From the NCBI GenBank assembly GCA_963763085.1, contig CAVXNB010000001.1, positions 930,001-994,000 of the forward strand: 64,000 bases of DNA. Reading direction: 5' to 3'. Positions 8,481 to 16,852 of this stretch are shown in pieces. Numbering within the stretch: the stretch's first letter is position 1; each line of letters starts with the position of its first letter. Source of the stretch: CAVXNB01 sp963763085. GTDB lineage: Bacteria > Actinomycetota > Acidimicrobiia > Acidimicrobiales > Bog-793. The notes under the pieces are model-generated. The model was not told the origin of the DNA. It saw only the letters and a program-made list of their open reading frames with translations, and did no database searches. The position numbers and the translations under genes were made by a program.

Positions 8481-9359
8481 TCAGAGCTCGTGAGCGGGTC
8501 GCACCACGGTGGTCGCCAATCGGTCGAGCATCGGATCGATCTCACGCTCCGAGGTCACCGGATCCACGACCACCAGCAGTTGGTCGACGCCGGCGTCCGC
8601 GTAGGCCCCGAGATCGAAGGGCGTGTCTCCCGGTACGACCGCGACCGTCACTTGGACGTCGGTCGAGTCGCGACCCCGTTCCGCCAGCAGGTCCGAGAGC
8701 ACCGACAGCTTCTGCTTGGCCTGCTCAGGACTCAGCTCCCACGGCAGCCAGCCTTGCCCGAGATCGGCGACGCGCCTGAGGGCCGGGAGACTGTTGCCGC
8801 CGAAGTGGATGGGAGGGTGCGGCTGCTGGAGGGGCCGCGGGTCCTGGCGCGATTTCGGCAACGAGTAGAACGTGCCCTCGAACTCGGCCGGCGCCTCGGT
8901 CCATAGACGGCGCATCACCTCGATGTGGTCCCGGCACCGGTCGGCACGCCCCGCGAACGGGATCCCGACGGCTTCGAACTCCTCCCCCAGCCAGCCGATG
9001 CCGACGCCGAGGTCGAAGCGCCCTTTCGACAGGTGGTCGAGGGTCGTCACGTCCTTCGCCGTGTAGACGGGATTGCGCTGCGGGACGATGCAGACGCCGA
9101 TCCCGAGCCTGATCCGCTCCGTGGCGGCAGCCAAATAGGCCAGGGTCAAGAGACCTTCGTGCTCACCCTCGGTCCCGTACTCCTCCGGCATCTTCCCGTC
9201 CGGTGAGTACGGGAAGATCGACGACACCTCGTCGAATACGAGAAGGTGAGGCTCCGGCACCCAGAGCGAGTCGATCTCCCGCTGTTCGGCACCCTGAGCG
9301 AGCGCCTTGATGAACTCGACGGGTCCGATCAGCGGCAGAAGAAACAGTCCAACGCGCAT
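8481..9359 (-). CDS. LLM-class flavin-dependent oxidoreductase
   Basis: This is a 292-residue luciferase-like TIM-barrel flavoenzyme. Typical segments are SLWVPEPHLL, ATERIRLGIGVCIVPQRNP, TLDHLSKGRFDLGVGIGW and PIHFGGNSLPALRRVADLGQGW. Members use FMN or F420 as monooxygenases or dehydrogenases. A second, diverged LLM gene lies at 27766-28587. Its operon neighbours are an amidase and a ureohydrolase upstream and a lactonase downstream, so it may oxygenate or dehydrogenate the carbon skeleton of the imported compound. The cofactor cannot be decided from sequence. Confidence 0.85.
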   Translation of the reverse strand: MRVGLFLLPLIGPVEFIKALAQGAEQREIDSLWVPEPHLLVFDEVSSIFPYSPDGKMPEEYGTEGEHEGLLTLAYLAAATERIRLGIGVCIVPQRNPVYTAKDVTTLDHLSKGRFDLGVGIGWLGEEFEAVGIPFAGRADRCRDHIEVMRRLWTEAPAEFEGTFYSLPKSRQDPRPLQQPHPPIHFGGNSLPALRRVADLGQGWLPWELSPEQAKQKLSVLSDLLAERGRDSTDVQVTVAVVPGDTPFDLGAYADAGVDQLLVVVDPVTSEREIDPMLDRLATTVVRPAHEL

Positions 9360-9455
9360 CGCCTAACCGCACCTTCCCCTCATCTCACCCTGCCAAGACC
9401 TATCGCCGCTACCGGTCCACTGCCAGCCCAATCCCGGGCCCCGCTCACGGGCCGC

Positions 9456-9495
9456 TGCGGTTCGGTGCGGTTCGATGTGGTTTGATGTGGGTTCG
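9456..9495. repeat. Four 10-bp tandem repeats
   Basis: Four imperfect units, TGCGGTTCGG, TGCGGTTCGA, TGTGGTTTGA and TGTGGGTTCG, lie in the 138-bp gap between the amidase stop and the LLM start. They end 2 bp from the amidase stop codon. They could bind a regulator of an internal promoter or be a slippage tract. No clear terminator is visible in this gap. Confidence 0.6.
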
Positions 9496-9497
9496 GG

Positions 9498-10520
9498 TCA
9501 ATTGTGCGGGATGCCGTCGATCGGCGACTCTGCCGTGCCGACCGTCGTCCGGGTGAGCGCCTCGACCTGCTTCTGGGCAAGCGCGGGATCGGTCACCCAC
9601 GTTCGGTAGAAGTCGAAGGGACACTCGGCGATGCCCTTGTCGCCCTCGTCCGACTGGAGGATCCCGGTGTACCCGCGGTGCAAGAGCTTGAACATGTGGT
9701 TCTGGGACTGCCAGTTCGCTCGGGCGTCGCGAATCTGTGACACCGACAACTCGGCGTACTGGATTCCGTTCTCCTCGGTGCCACATTCGCCCAAAGTACG
9801 ACCGTCGAACCCGATGACCGCCGAGTGGCCGAAGTACGAGTAGACACCGTCGAAACCCGCCGCGTTGGCGACGGCGACATAGACGTTGTTCATCCAGGCC
9901 ATCGCCTTCGAGACGAGAATCTGCTGCTCCTTCGCCGGGTACATGTAGCCCTGGCAGCGGACGATGAGCTCGGCGCCCTTCATCGCACAATCGCGCCAGA
10001 TCTCGGGGTAGTTACCGTCGTCGCAGATGATCAAGCTGACTTTGAGGCCCTTCGGGCCGTCCACCACGAAGGTCCCCTCGCCCGGGTACCAGCCCTCGAT
10101 CGGTACCCAGGGCAGGATCTTCCGGTACCTCTGCACGATCTCGCCCTGGTCGTTCATGAGGATAAGGGTGTTGTACGGGTTCTTGGCAGGGTGCGCCTCA
10201 TGGCGCTCCCCGGTCAGCGAGAAGACCCCCCACACGCCTGCATCCACGCAGGCCTCGGCGAAGATGTCTGTCTCCACCCCCGGGATCTCGGCGGCGTTGT
10301 CGAACATCTCCTGACGGTCGTACATGATGCCGTGCGTGCTGTACTCGGGAAAGACGATGAGGTCCATTCCGGGCAGACCGCTCTTGATCCCGCGCACCAT
10401 GTCGGCGATCTGGCGGCAGTTGTTCACAACCTGTTCCTTGTTGTGCAATCTCGGCATCTTGTAGTTCACAACAGCGACGCCCACGGTGTCCCGGCTGCTG
10501 CTGATGTCTCCCTGTCGCAT
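9498..10520 (-). CDS. amiE: Aliphatic amidase
   Basis: This is a 340-residue cytosolic nitrilase-superfamily enzyme that hydrolyses short aliphatic amides to carboxylate and ammonia. The N-terminus GDISSSRDTVGVAVVNYKMP is characteristic of AmiE. The catalytic residues fall at the family positions: Glu59 (VFPEYS), Lys134 (YRKILPW), Glu142 and Cys166 (LIICDDGN). Formamidase (AmiF) is close in sequence, so formamide as substrate cannot be excluded. It lies between a ureohydrolase and an LLM flavoenzyme in the operon that begins with an ABC substrate-binding protein, which fits a nitrogen-scavenging role. Confidence 0.9.
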   Translation of the reverse strand: MRQGDISSSRDTVGVAVVNYKMPRLHNKEQVVNNCRQIADMVRGIKSGLPGMDLIVFPEYSTHGIMYDRQEMFDNAAEIPGVETDIFAEACVDAGVWGVFSLTGERHEAHPAKNPYNTLILMNDQGEIVQRYRKILPWVPIEGWYPGEGTFVVDGPKGLKVSLIICDDGNYPEIWRDCAMKGAELIVRCQGYMYPAKEQQILVSKAMAWMNNVYVAVANAAGFDGVYSYFGHSAVIGFDGRTLGECGTEENGIQYAELSVSQIRDARANWQSQNHMFKLLHRGYTGILQSDEGDKGIAECPFDFYRTWVTDPALAQKQVEALTRTTVGTAESPIDGIPHN

Positions 10521-10577
10521 CTGTCCTCCCGGTACTGGACGGAATCGGCGCTACGAACGTTGGCGGGCGAGGTGCCT

Positions 10578-11582
10578 CTAGCTGGCCCCACGCTCCGACA
10601 GATACCACTCCTGACTACAGATTTGACCGAGGAATTCCACGATCGTGTGCGTCGCGAGGTAGGAGGTCACGCCGGTGCCCACGTCCAGCAGGGGATTGAC
10701 CTCCACCAGGTCGAAGCCGACCACTCGGGTCCGCTCGGCCAGCAAGGTGAGCGAGTCCCGCAGCTCGGCGTAGTCCATGCCGTTCGGCTCGGCGGAGACA
10801 CACCCCGGGATCAGCGACATGTCAAGGACATCGATGTCGATGCTGACGTAGCAGTCAGCGCCTGGAGGCACCTCCCCGATGATCACCTCTGGGCCGTTCG
10901 CCCTGAACTCGTCCATCGTGACCACCCGGTTCCCGTCCCCAATCGAGTCTTCGAGCGTCACCCGCGAGTTCCGGATGCTCCGGATCCCGATCTGGGTCAG
11001 GCTCTGGACGTGCGGCATATGGGAGATGTGCCGGAAAGCATGACCGTTGGTCATCTCCAGCCCGTGCACGAACGGCAGGTAGTCGAGATGGGCGTCGAAG
11101 TGCATCACGTGGAGTGGCTGGCTGTAGGCGCGCACGACGGGATACGTGATGGCATGATCGCCGCCGATGACGGCCAGGATCGCACCCCGTTGCAGGATCG
11201 CCCGCGCCATCGCGGTGATGTAACCGAACGTGTCCACCACGTTCGTCGGCAGGATGGCGGCATCCCCGGCATCGACGATCCGGCCATCGCGCATCTCCCG
11301 CTCCAGGAACGTCCGCCGGCTCTGCGGGTCGTAATAGCCCGGGCCGCCGGCGAAACGGAGGGAGTGCTCGCGAATAGACCGAGGACCGAACCTGGTTCCC
11401 GGTAGGAACGGGGACCCTTCGTCAGTCGGGACGCCCATCACTGCGATGTCGGCGTCGAGCGCCCCCGGGTCGAGGCAAAGAGCAGAACGTAGAAAGGTGG
11501 GGACGCCCACATTCGCGTAGAGCGGAGGAGGCTCGAGGGCCGCCGGCGGATCGGACCCCTGCGGCGATTCGAACGTCGTCAA
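10578..11582 (-). CDS. Agmatinase/arginase-family ureohydrolase
   Basis: This is a binuclear Mn ureohydrolase of about 334 residues. The metal ligands are all present: VIGGDHAITYP (His), HFDAHLDY (Asp, His, Asp) and SIDIDVLDMS (two Asp), followed by the family segment PGCVSAEPNGM. Such enzymes hydrolyse guanidino compounds (agmatine, guanidinobutyrate, guanidine, formiminoglutamate). I chose the TTG at 11582 because AGGGGG precedes it and the upstream extension would overlap the substrate-binding-protein gene; a GTG further in is possible. It lies 37 bp after the substrate-binding protein and 57 bp before the amidase. Substrate specificity cannot be read from sequence. Confidence 0.85.
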   Translation of the reverse strand: MTTFESPQGSDPPAALEPPPLYANVGVPTFLRSALCLDPGALDADIAVMGVPTDEGSPFLPGTRFGPRSIREHSLRFAGGPGYYDPQSRRTFLEREMRDGRIVDAGDAAILPTNVVDTFGYITAMARAILQRGAILAVIGGDHAITYPVVRAYSQPLHVMHFDAHLDYLPFVHGLEMTNGHAFRHISHMPHVQSLTQIGIRSIRNSRVTLEDSIGDGNRVVTMDEFRANGPEVIIGEVPPGADCYVSIDIDVLDMSLIPGCVSAEPNGMDYAELRDSLTLLAERTRVVGFDLVEVNPLLDVGTGVTSYLATHTIVEFLGQICSQEWYLSERGAS

Positions 11583-11619
11583 TTGAGCCCCCTGTTCCGG
11601 CCCGGCCGGGAGGTCCGCG

Positions 11620-13245
11620 CTACTCGATCCACGCTTGTTCCCAGTTACCGTTTCCGAGCGGGATCCCGGTAGCCGCCCGACCGAAGCCATTGACCTTGGT
11701 CGACATGAGGTCGACGGTCGGATTGTACGACGGAATGATGTAGCCGCCTTCTGTGAACTGAATGGACTGCATCTCCTTGATCAGCTCGCAGCGCTTCGTC
11801 GCGTCGAGGGTGCCGTTCGCCTGTTGGTACAGCGAGTTGTAACGAGCGTCGTCGAAGTGCGTCTCGTTGAAATTCGCGTTCGGGACGGTCGTTTGCGCCG
11901 CAAGGCTCATGAATGGCGCACAGGCGAAGAAGTCCTGTGAAAAGGTCCACTTCAGGTAGTTGGAGAAGAAGTCGGTCACGGACAGGTTGCGCAGCGTCAC
12001 AGTCACGCCGGCGGCTTGCGCCTGCTGTGCGAACACCTGCGCGGCCAGCACGGCGCCGGCTGTGAAATCGGCGGTGACCAGTTCGACGCTCAAGTCGCTG
12101 TGGCCGGCTTGCTTGAGGAGCGACTTTGCCTGTGGGATGTCCTGGCTTCGCTTCAAGGAATTGTCGTAGCAAGGATCGTGGAGCCCGAACACGTCGTTGG
12201 CGACGATTCCCAGGCCGTATGCAGAGGACGAAATCATTTGAGGCCGGTCAACGAGGAGGCGGAATGCTTGGCGAACGCGCACGTCGTTGAAAGGCGGAAC
12301 GTCGACGCGCATCGTAAAGGGAATCCAGGCGCCTGGCGCCGAGATGAGCGCCTTCAGCGACGTGCTGCCTTTGACTTGACTCGTAAGACTGAGTGGCGCG
12401 TTCTCGCAGATGTCGACCTGCCCGGCGCTGAGCGCGTTGAAGGCGGCGGTCGAATCTTGGAACGAGTCGATCACCGTGAGCTCGTCGAGGTACGGAAGCC
12501 CCGGCTTGTGGTAGTTCGGATTCCTCACGAAGACGCTCTGCACACCGGGAGTGAAGCTCTGAACCTTGAAGGGGCCCGTCCCGATGGCCTTCTTCGGGTC
12601 ATAGCCGACTGGGACGATGCCGAAGTAGTAATTGAGCGATATCTGCTCCAGGAAGGTCGCATAGGGGATGTCGAAGGTCACCCGGGCCGTGTGAGCGTCC
12701 AGGACCTTCATCTGGCCGGGACTGGTGGGCAAGGCCGCCGCGCCGTTATGGGGGGCCTTGGGATTGATGATCCGCGAGAAGGTGTAGACGACGTCCTCAG
12801 CCGTCAGCGGCTTGCCGTTGTGGAACGTGACGCCGGGCCTGAGCCGGATCGTCCAGGTCCTGGCGTCAGGACTCGGAATCATCTCCTCGGCCAGGTCCAT
12901 GGAGATGGTCTTGCAGTTCGCGTCCAGGCTGACGAGGCCGTTGTAGAGCGCGAAGTTACGCATGACCTCGGGAAAGTTGATCTCGTCGTCCGCGTCCAGC
13001 GTGTCCGCAGGGGTCCCCCCAACCATCGCCACGCGGAGATTGCCCCCGCGCTTGGGAGCATTCGAGCTGGTCGTCGTGGTTGTCGTGGAGCTTGTCGCAG
13101 AGGAGTTGTTGCTTCCGCATGCCTCGAGGGCTGCGCCGGCGGCCAGCAGCCCCGCCCCGCTCAGAGTGGACCGGAGGAATCCACGACGGCTGAGTTGGCC
13201 TCTCTCGGGGCGACCACCCTCCGGTAGCACCTCATCTGAAGGCAT
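11620..13245 (-). CDS. ABC transporter substrate-binding lipoprotein, SBP_bac_5 family
   Basis: This 541-residue solute-binding protein is of the DppA/OppA/NikA type (cluster C). The N-terminus carries a twin-arginine motif, LSRRGFLR, a hydrophobic stretch and a lipobox LEAC, then a Thr/Ser-rich linker, so it is a Tat-exported lipoprotein. VYTFSRI and WTIRLRPGVTFHNGKPLTAEDV are typical of the fold. No permease or ATPase genes follow; instead a ureohydrolase and an amidase do. A close paralogue lies at 62810-64000. It is divergent from the GntR regulator, which probably controls it. Confidence 0.9.
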   Translation of the reverse strand: MPSDEVLPEGGRPERGQLSRRGFLRSTLSGAGLLAAGAALEACGSNNSSATSSTTTTTTSSNAPKRGGNLRVAMVGGTPADTLDADDEINFPEVMRNFALYNGLVSLDANCKTISMDLAEEMIPSPDARTWTIRLRPGVTFHNGKPLTAEDVVYTFSRIINPKAPHNGAAALPTSPGQMKVLDAHTARVTFDIPYATFLEQISLNYYFGIVPVGYDPKKAIGTGPFKVQSFTPGVQSVFVRNPNYHKPGLPYLDELTVIDSFQDSTAAFNALSAGQVDICENAPLSLTSQVKGSTSLKALISAPGAWIPFTMRVDVPPFNDVRVRQAFRLLVDRPQMISSSAYGLGIVANDVFGLHDPCYDNSLKRSQDIPQAKSLLKQAGHSDLSVELVTADFTAGAVLAAQVFAQQAQAAGVTVTLRNLSVTDFFSNYLKWTFSQDFFACAPFMSLAAQTTVPNANFNETHFDDARYNSLYQQANGTLDATKRCELIKEMQSIQFTEGGYIIPSYNPTVDLMSTKVNGFGRAATGIPLGNGNWEQAWIE

Positions 13246-13418
13246 TTGTCACAGTCCCCCTCGCCACTCACAACCTCGTCGAAAGTCTGGCTTGACCCAT
13301 CTGGTCGTCGTCGGACGCAGTGGCGCCGTTGTGTGCCCGGACGAGCCATCGGCTGGTGGCCGTACGCGCCGACCAGCGCCCTTGCGGTGCAACTATGGCC
13401 GAATGGTCGTAGGCTAGA

Positions 13419-13438
13419 TGGTCTGACCTATAGGGTCA
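13419..13438. promoter_or_regulatory. Candidate GntR (FadR-type) operator
   Basis: TGGTCTGACCT at 13419-13429 matches the GGT-N3-ACC core of FadR-subfamily operators. It overlaps a second inverted repeat GACC-N5-GGTC (13425-13437). The site is 47 bp before the GTG of the GntR gene in the 239-bp divergent region shared with the substrate-binding protein. It could therefore control both directions. Nothing else obvious lies in 13246-13484. Confidence 0.5.
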
Positions 13439-13484
13439 AGAGGAGCCGGCTTGTGATCAACCAACACCCTGGGCGTGATTCATC

Positions 13485-14285
13485 GTGACCTCTGTTGAGA
13501 CGACGGCTTGGATCAAGCCGATACGAGGACGGCGAACCTTCGAGGAGATCATCGACCAGCTCGAAGCTGCTCTGCTCAGCGGCCGATTGGTTCCAGGCGG
13601 CCGCTTGCCCCCCGAGCGAGAGTTCGCCGCTGCGCTCGGCGTCTCTCGGGCGTCGCTCCGCGAGGCGCTCAGGGTGCTCGAAGCGCTCGATCTCGTCGAC
13701 ATCCAACGGGGCCCATTCGGAGCGGTGCTCAGGCGAGAACCGGGGGATGCGTTCGCTGACATTCTCCGCTTGCATCTTGCCCTCGGCCACTATCCCCGCA
13801 ATTCGATTGTCGAGCTTCGGTGCATCCTCGAATCCTGGGCGTTCGGGCAAACAGCCGCGAGCGCAGACGAAGAGCTGCTCGCGACGTTGAGCTCCCTGCT
13901 TGCAAAGATGGCAGACACCTCACTCGATCCGCGCTCGTTCAACGCCCTGGACGTCGCATTTCACGCCGCTGTGATCGAGGGGTGCGGCAATGAGCTCGCT
14001 GCTGTCGTGCTGCGCGGCTGCCGGACCGTCAACCGCGAAGAGATGCTGCAGGGGATGAGCCGCGGCTCGTGGCCCGAGACCGCCAAGAGTCTCACACGCG
14101 AGCACCAGAAGATCTTCGAGCTGATCAAGGAGGGTGAAGCCGACTCCGCCTCGAAGTTCGTAGGGCAGCACATTCGAAGATGGGCAGCCCGTTCGCCCGA
14201 GCTTGTGGGCTCCCCGGCAGTCACACGCGCCCGACGGGCTCCAAATCGGCGCGGTGGCGCGGGGAGTGGCGGCGTCGCCAAGTAG
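13485..14285 (+). CDS. GntR-family regulator with FCD ligand domain
   Basis: This 266-residue protein has an N-terminal winged helix (about residues 18-85) with the GntR signature GRLPPEREFAAALGVSRASL, REALRVLEALDLV and the wing residues QRGPFGAVL. A C-terminal all-helical FCD domain follows (about 100-240), with IVELRCILESWA and ALDVAFHAAVIEGCGN carrying candidate metal/ligand residues. FCD regulators sense carboxylates and are mostly repressors. It is divergent from the operon that starts with the substrate-binding protein and is its likely regulator. The start is GTG; no strong ribosome site is visible. Confidence 0.88.
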   Translation: MTSVETTAWIKPIRGRRTFEEIIDQLEAALLSGRLVPGGRLPPEREFAAALGVSRASLREALRVLEALDLVDIQRGPFGAVLRREPGDAFADILRLHLALGHYPRNSIVELRCILESWAFGQTAASADEELLATLSSLLAKMADTSLDPRSFNALDVAFHAAVIEGCGNELAAVVLRGCRTVNREEMLQGMSRGSWPETAKSLTREHQKIFELIKEGEADSASKFVGQHIRRWAARSPELVGSPAVTRARRAPNRRGGAGSGGVAK

Positions 14286-14388
14286 CTGCGCGAGGTCCGG
14301 CGCCGGCGCGGCCGGCCCGTCGAGAAAGCGGTCAGCCGGCCTCATCGAGCGCGGCGGCGTGCCCGCGTAGGTGCACGCGATGCAAGGT

Positions 14389-14394
14389 TATACT
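14389..14394 (+). promoter_or_regulatory. -10 element for the leaderless TetR gene
   Basis: TATACT ends 9 bp before the ATG at 14404, so transcription would begin at or just before that start codon. This supports leaderless translation and the choice of 14404 over the upstream in-frame GTG and ATG, which would place the -10 inside the coding sequence. The -35 is weak. Confidence 0.45.
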
Positions 14395-14403
14395 GACGGC
14401 ACA

Positions 14404-15102
14404 ATGTTGGTTCAGGCGGCTGAGGACCGCGCCTCGGCCGAGGTGCCGGCGATCGTCTGCGACGTCGGGCGCCGTGATCGCAAGAAGCAGGCAACCCGCC
14501 GCGCCTTGCGCAACGCCGCCCTGCAGCTCGTGGCGGAGCGCGGCTTCGCTCACGTCACCGTCGAAGACATCGCCGAGGCGGCCGACGTCGCGACCAGGAC
14601 CTTCTTCAACTACTTCCCTTCCAAGGAGTCAGCCGTCATCGGAGCCGACCCCGATCGCGTCGAGCAACTGCGGGCGAACCTGCTCGCTCGGCCCCTGCGA
14701 GAGTCGCCTCTCGAGGCCCTGCAGGTGGTGCTCACCGGGTACGCGTCGACGATCGACGAGGAGTTCGACGACCTCGGCGAGGGCAAGGATGCATGGTTCC
14801 GGCGTTTCTGCGTCGTCCGGCAGGACCCTGAGCTGCGTGGCGCCTACGCCGCCCACCTCTCGGAGGTCGAGCGGGTCCTCGCCGAAGCGCTCGCACAACG
14901 CCTCGGAAAGGACCCGAGTCACGATCCGTACCCCTGCCTCGTGACGGCGACCGCGTTGGCGGCGGCACGGGTCGCTGCCATTTACTGGAGCGCGAACGGC
15001 GGGGCGGACTCCCTGGCCGTGCTGACGAGCTCGGCTCTGGACAGTCTCATGAGCGGACTGGCGCCGCCCGTGAGAGCACGTGAGAGAAAGCGAACTAGAT
15101 GA
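14404..15102 (+). CDS. TetR-family transcriptional regulator
   Basis: This regulator of about 232 residues has the TetR helix-turn-helix near residues 25-75: KKQATRRALRNAALQLVAERGF followed by VTVEDIAEAADVATRTFFNYFPSKES. The C-terminal helical domain presumably binds the pump substrate. Its stop overlaps the ATG of the downstream efflux pump by 4 bp, so regulator and pump are coupled and the protein probably represses both. In-frame starts exist at 14371 and 14380; 14404 is preferred because a -10 element lies directly upstream. Confidence 0.87.
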   Translation: MLVQAAEDRASAEVPAIVCDVGRRDRKKQATRRALRNAALQLVAERGFAHVTVEDIAEAADVATRTFFNYFPSKESAVIGADPDRVEQLRANLLARPLRESPLEALQVVLTGYASTIDEEFDDLGEGKDAWFRRFCVVRQDPELRGAYAAHLSEVERVLAEALAQRLGKDPSHDPYPCLVTATALAAARVAAIYWSANGGADSLAVLTSSALDSLMSGLAPPVRARERKRTR

Positions 15103-16739
15103 TCGAGGAATCGACCCCCCATTCCACGGACGGCGCCATTCCGGTCCTGAGCCATCGCCGCATCCTTCTCATCATCGGCGCGCTCATGCTCGGCATGTTC
15201 CTGGCCGCGCTCGACCAGACGATCGTCTCGACGGCGCTTCCCACGATCGTCGCCGACCTCCACGGCGGCTCTCACCTCGCCTGGATCGTCGTCGCCTACC
15301 TGCTTGCGGCGACGTGCTCGACACCGCTGTGGGGAAAGCTCGGCGATCAGTACGGCCGGAAGGTCTTCTTCCAAGCCGCCATCGTGATCTTCCTGATCGG
15401 CTCGATCCTCTCCGGCCTCAGCCAGACCTTGATCGAGCTCATCGCGTTCCGGGCGATCCAGGGACTCGGTGCTGGCGGCCTGATGGTCGGAGCGCAGGCG
15501 ATCGTCGGGGATATCGTCCCGCCGCGGGACCGTGGTCGCTACCAGGGCCTTTTCGGCGCCGTGTTCGGCGTGGCGAGCGTGATCGGACCGCTGCTCGGAG
15601 GCGTGTTCGTCGAGCAGCTCTCCTGGCGATGGATCTTCTACGTGAACGTGCCGATCGGCCTCATCGCGCTCGCGGTCGTCGCCAGCACGGTCCCGGGTCG
15701 GCTCACCCGTGTTCACCACGTCATCGACTACCTCGGCACCGTCCTCCTCGTCCTCGCCACGACGTGCCTCGTGCTCTTCACGAGCCTCGGCGGCACGACC
15801 TTCGCCTGGCGCTCGACGACGATCATCGGCCTCGGCATCGGCGGCGTCTTGCTGTCGGGCGTGTTCGCCGTCGTGGAGTTGCACGCGACCGAACCGGTGC
15901 TGCCGCTCCACCTCTTCAAGATCAGGACGTTCTGGGTCGCGAACCTTGTCGGCTTCATCGTCGGCTTCGCCATGTTCGGCGCCATCGTCTATCTGCCCCT
16001 GTACTTCCAGCTCGTGCGCGGAGAGTCGCCGACGATCTCCGGCCTCCAGCTGCTGCCGCTCATGGCCGGCCTGTTGATCGCGTCCATCGGCTCGGGACAG
16101 GTGATCAGCCGGACCGGCCGCTACCGGGTCTTCCCGATCCTCGGCACCGCGCTCATAACGGTCGGAGTCCTCCTCCTGTCACGGATGAGTATCGGGACGA
16201 GCTATGTGGCCGCGTCGTTCTTCATGCTCGTGCTCGGTGTCGGCCTCGGCTGCGTGATGCAGGTGCTGGTGCTCGTCGTTCAGAACGCCGTCCCCTACTC
16301 CGAGCTCGGCGTCGCCACGTCGGGAGCGACGTTCTTCCGCTCGATCGGCGGCTCGTTCGGTACCGCCATCTTCGGAGCCATCTTCTCGAATGTTCTCGTC
16401 GGCAACCTCATCAAGCACCTGGGCCACCTCACTTTGCCACCCGGCGTGACGACCTCGAGCCTGACACCGGCGATCCTCGACAAGCTTCCGCCCGAGATCC
16501 ACCACGGGCTGGTCACCGCCTACTCCGAATCGATCCAGACGGTATTCGTCATCGCGGCACCGATCGCTGCGATCGCGTTCCTGGCGTCGTGGCTCATTCC
16601 TCAGGTAGAGCTGAGAAGAGGCGTCGGCACAGCCCCCCCGAGCGCTTCTACCGCGACGAGCCCGGCGCCGGCCCCGCAGCCACGGACATCGGTCGCTTCT
16701 TCGCCCGCCAGCCGCGCCGCTCCGACCGAGCTCGCCTGA
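15099..16739 (+). CDS. DHA2-family (EmrB/QacA) MFS efflux transporter
   Basis: This 546-residue protein has about 14 transmembrane segments. The DHA2 signatures are LDQTIVSTALPTIVADL in helix 1, WGKLGDQYGRKVFF in loop 2-3 and IGPLLGGVF in helix 5 (motif C of antiporters). Such proteins export drugs, dyes or metabolites by proton antiport. It is translationally coupled to the TetR gene upstream. The C-terminal 45 residues are polar and low complexity. Substrate is unknown. The first copy of the nested-palindrome repeat lies 31 bp after the stop. Confidence 0.9.
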   Translation: MIEESTPHSTDGAIPVLSHRRILLIIGALMLGMFLAALDQTIVSTALPTIVADLHGGSHLAWIVVAYLLAATCSTPLWGKLGDQYGRKVFFQAAIVIFLIGSILSGLSQTLIELIAFRAIQGLGAGGLMVGAQAIVGDIVPPRDRGRYQGLFGAVFGVASVIGPLLGGVFVEQLSWRWIFYVNVPIGLIALAVVASTVPGRLTRVHHVIDYLGTVLLVLATTCLVLFTSLGGTTFAWRSTTIIGLGIGGVLLSGVFAVVELHATEPVLPLHLFKIRTFWVANLVGFIVGFAMFGAIVYLPLYFQLVRGESPTISGLQLLPLMAGLLIASIGSGQVISRTGRYRVFPILGTALITVGVLLLSRMSIGTSYVAASFFMLVLGVGLGCVMQVLVLVVQNAVPYSELGVATSGATFFRSIGGSFGTAIFGAIFSNVLVGNLIKHLGHLTLPPGVTTSSLTPAILDKLPPEIHHGLVTAYSESIQTVFVIAAPIAAIAFLASWLIPQVELRRGVGTAPPSASTATSPAPAPQPRTSVASSPASRAAPTELA

Positions 16740-16769
16740 TCCACCGCCGCCAGGCCGGACCCGGGGAAC

Positions 16770-16852
16770 AAATTTTCGTTGGGCCAATCTTGCCTCTCAT
16801 CGAGATTGCGACTGGTCGCAATCTGTTTCCGAAGCAAGTTCAACACGAATTC
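16770..16852. repeat. Nested palindromic element, copy A
   Basis: An inner inverted repeat (arms AGATTGCGAC and GTCGCAATCT around TG, 16803-16824) is flanked by symmetric 6-base spacers. Outer arms CTTGCCTC (16789-16796) and GAAGCAAG (16831-16838, one mismatch) follow, then AATT-rich ends. Two further copies lie at 28650 and 41563. It occupies the gap between the MFS pump and pgi, which holds no other feature apart from the pgi promoter. Confidence 0.85.

Noticed and set aside
9825..11405. 526-codon plus-strand open frame
   Set aside because: It is antisense to the amidase and ureohydrolase, both of which have complete catalytic motifs.
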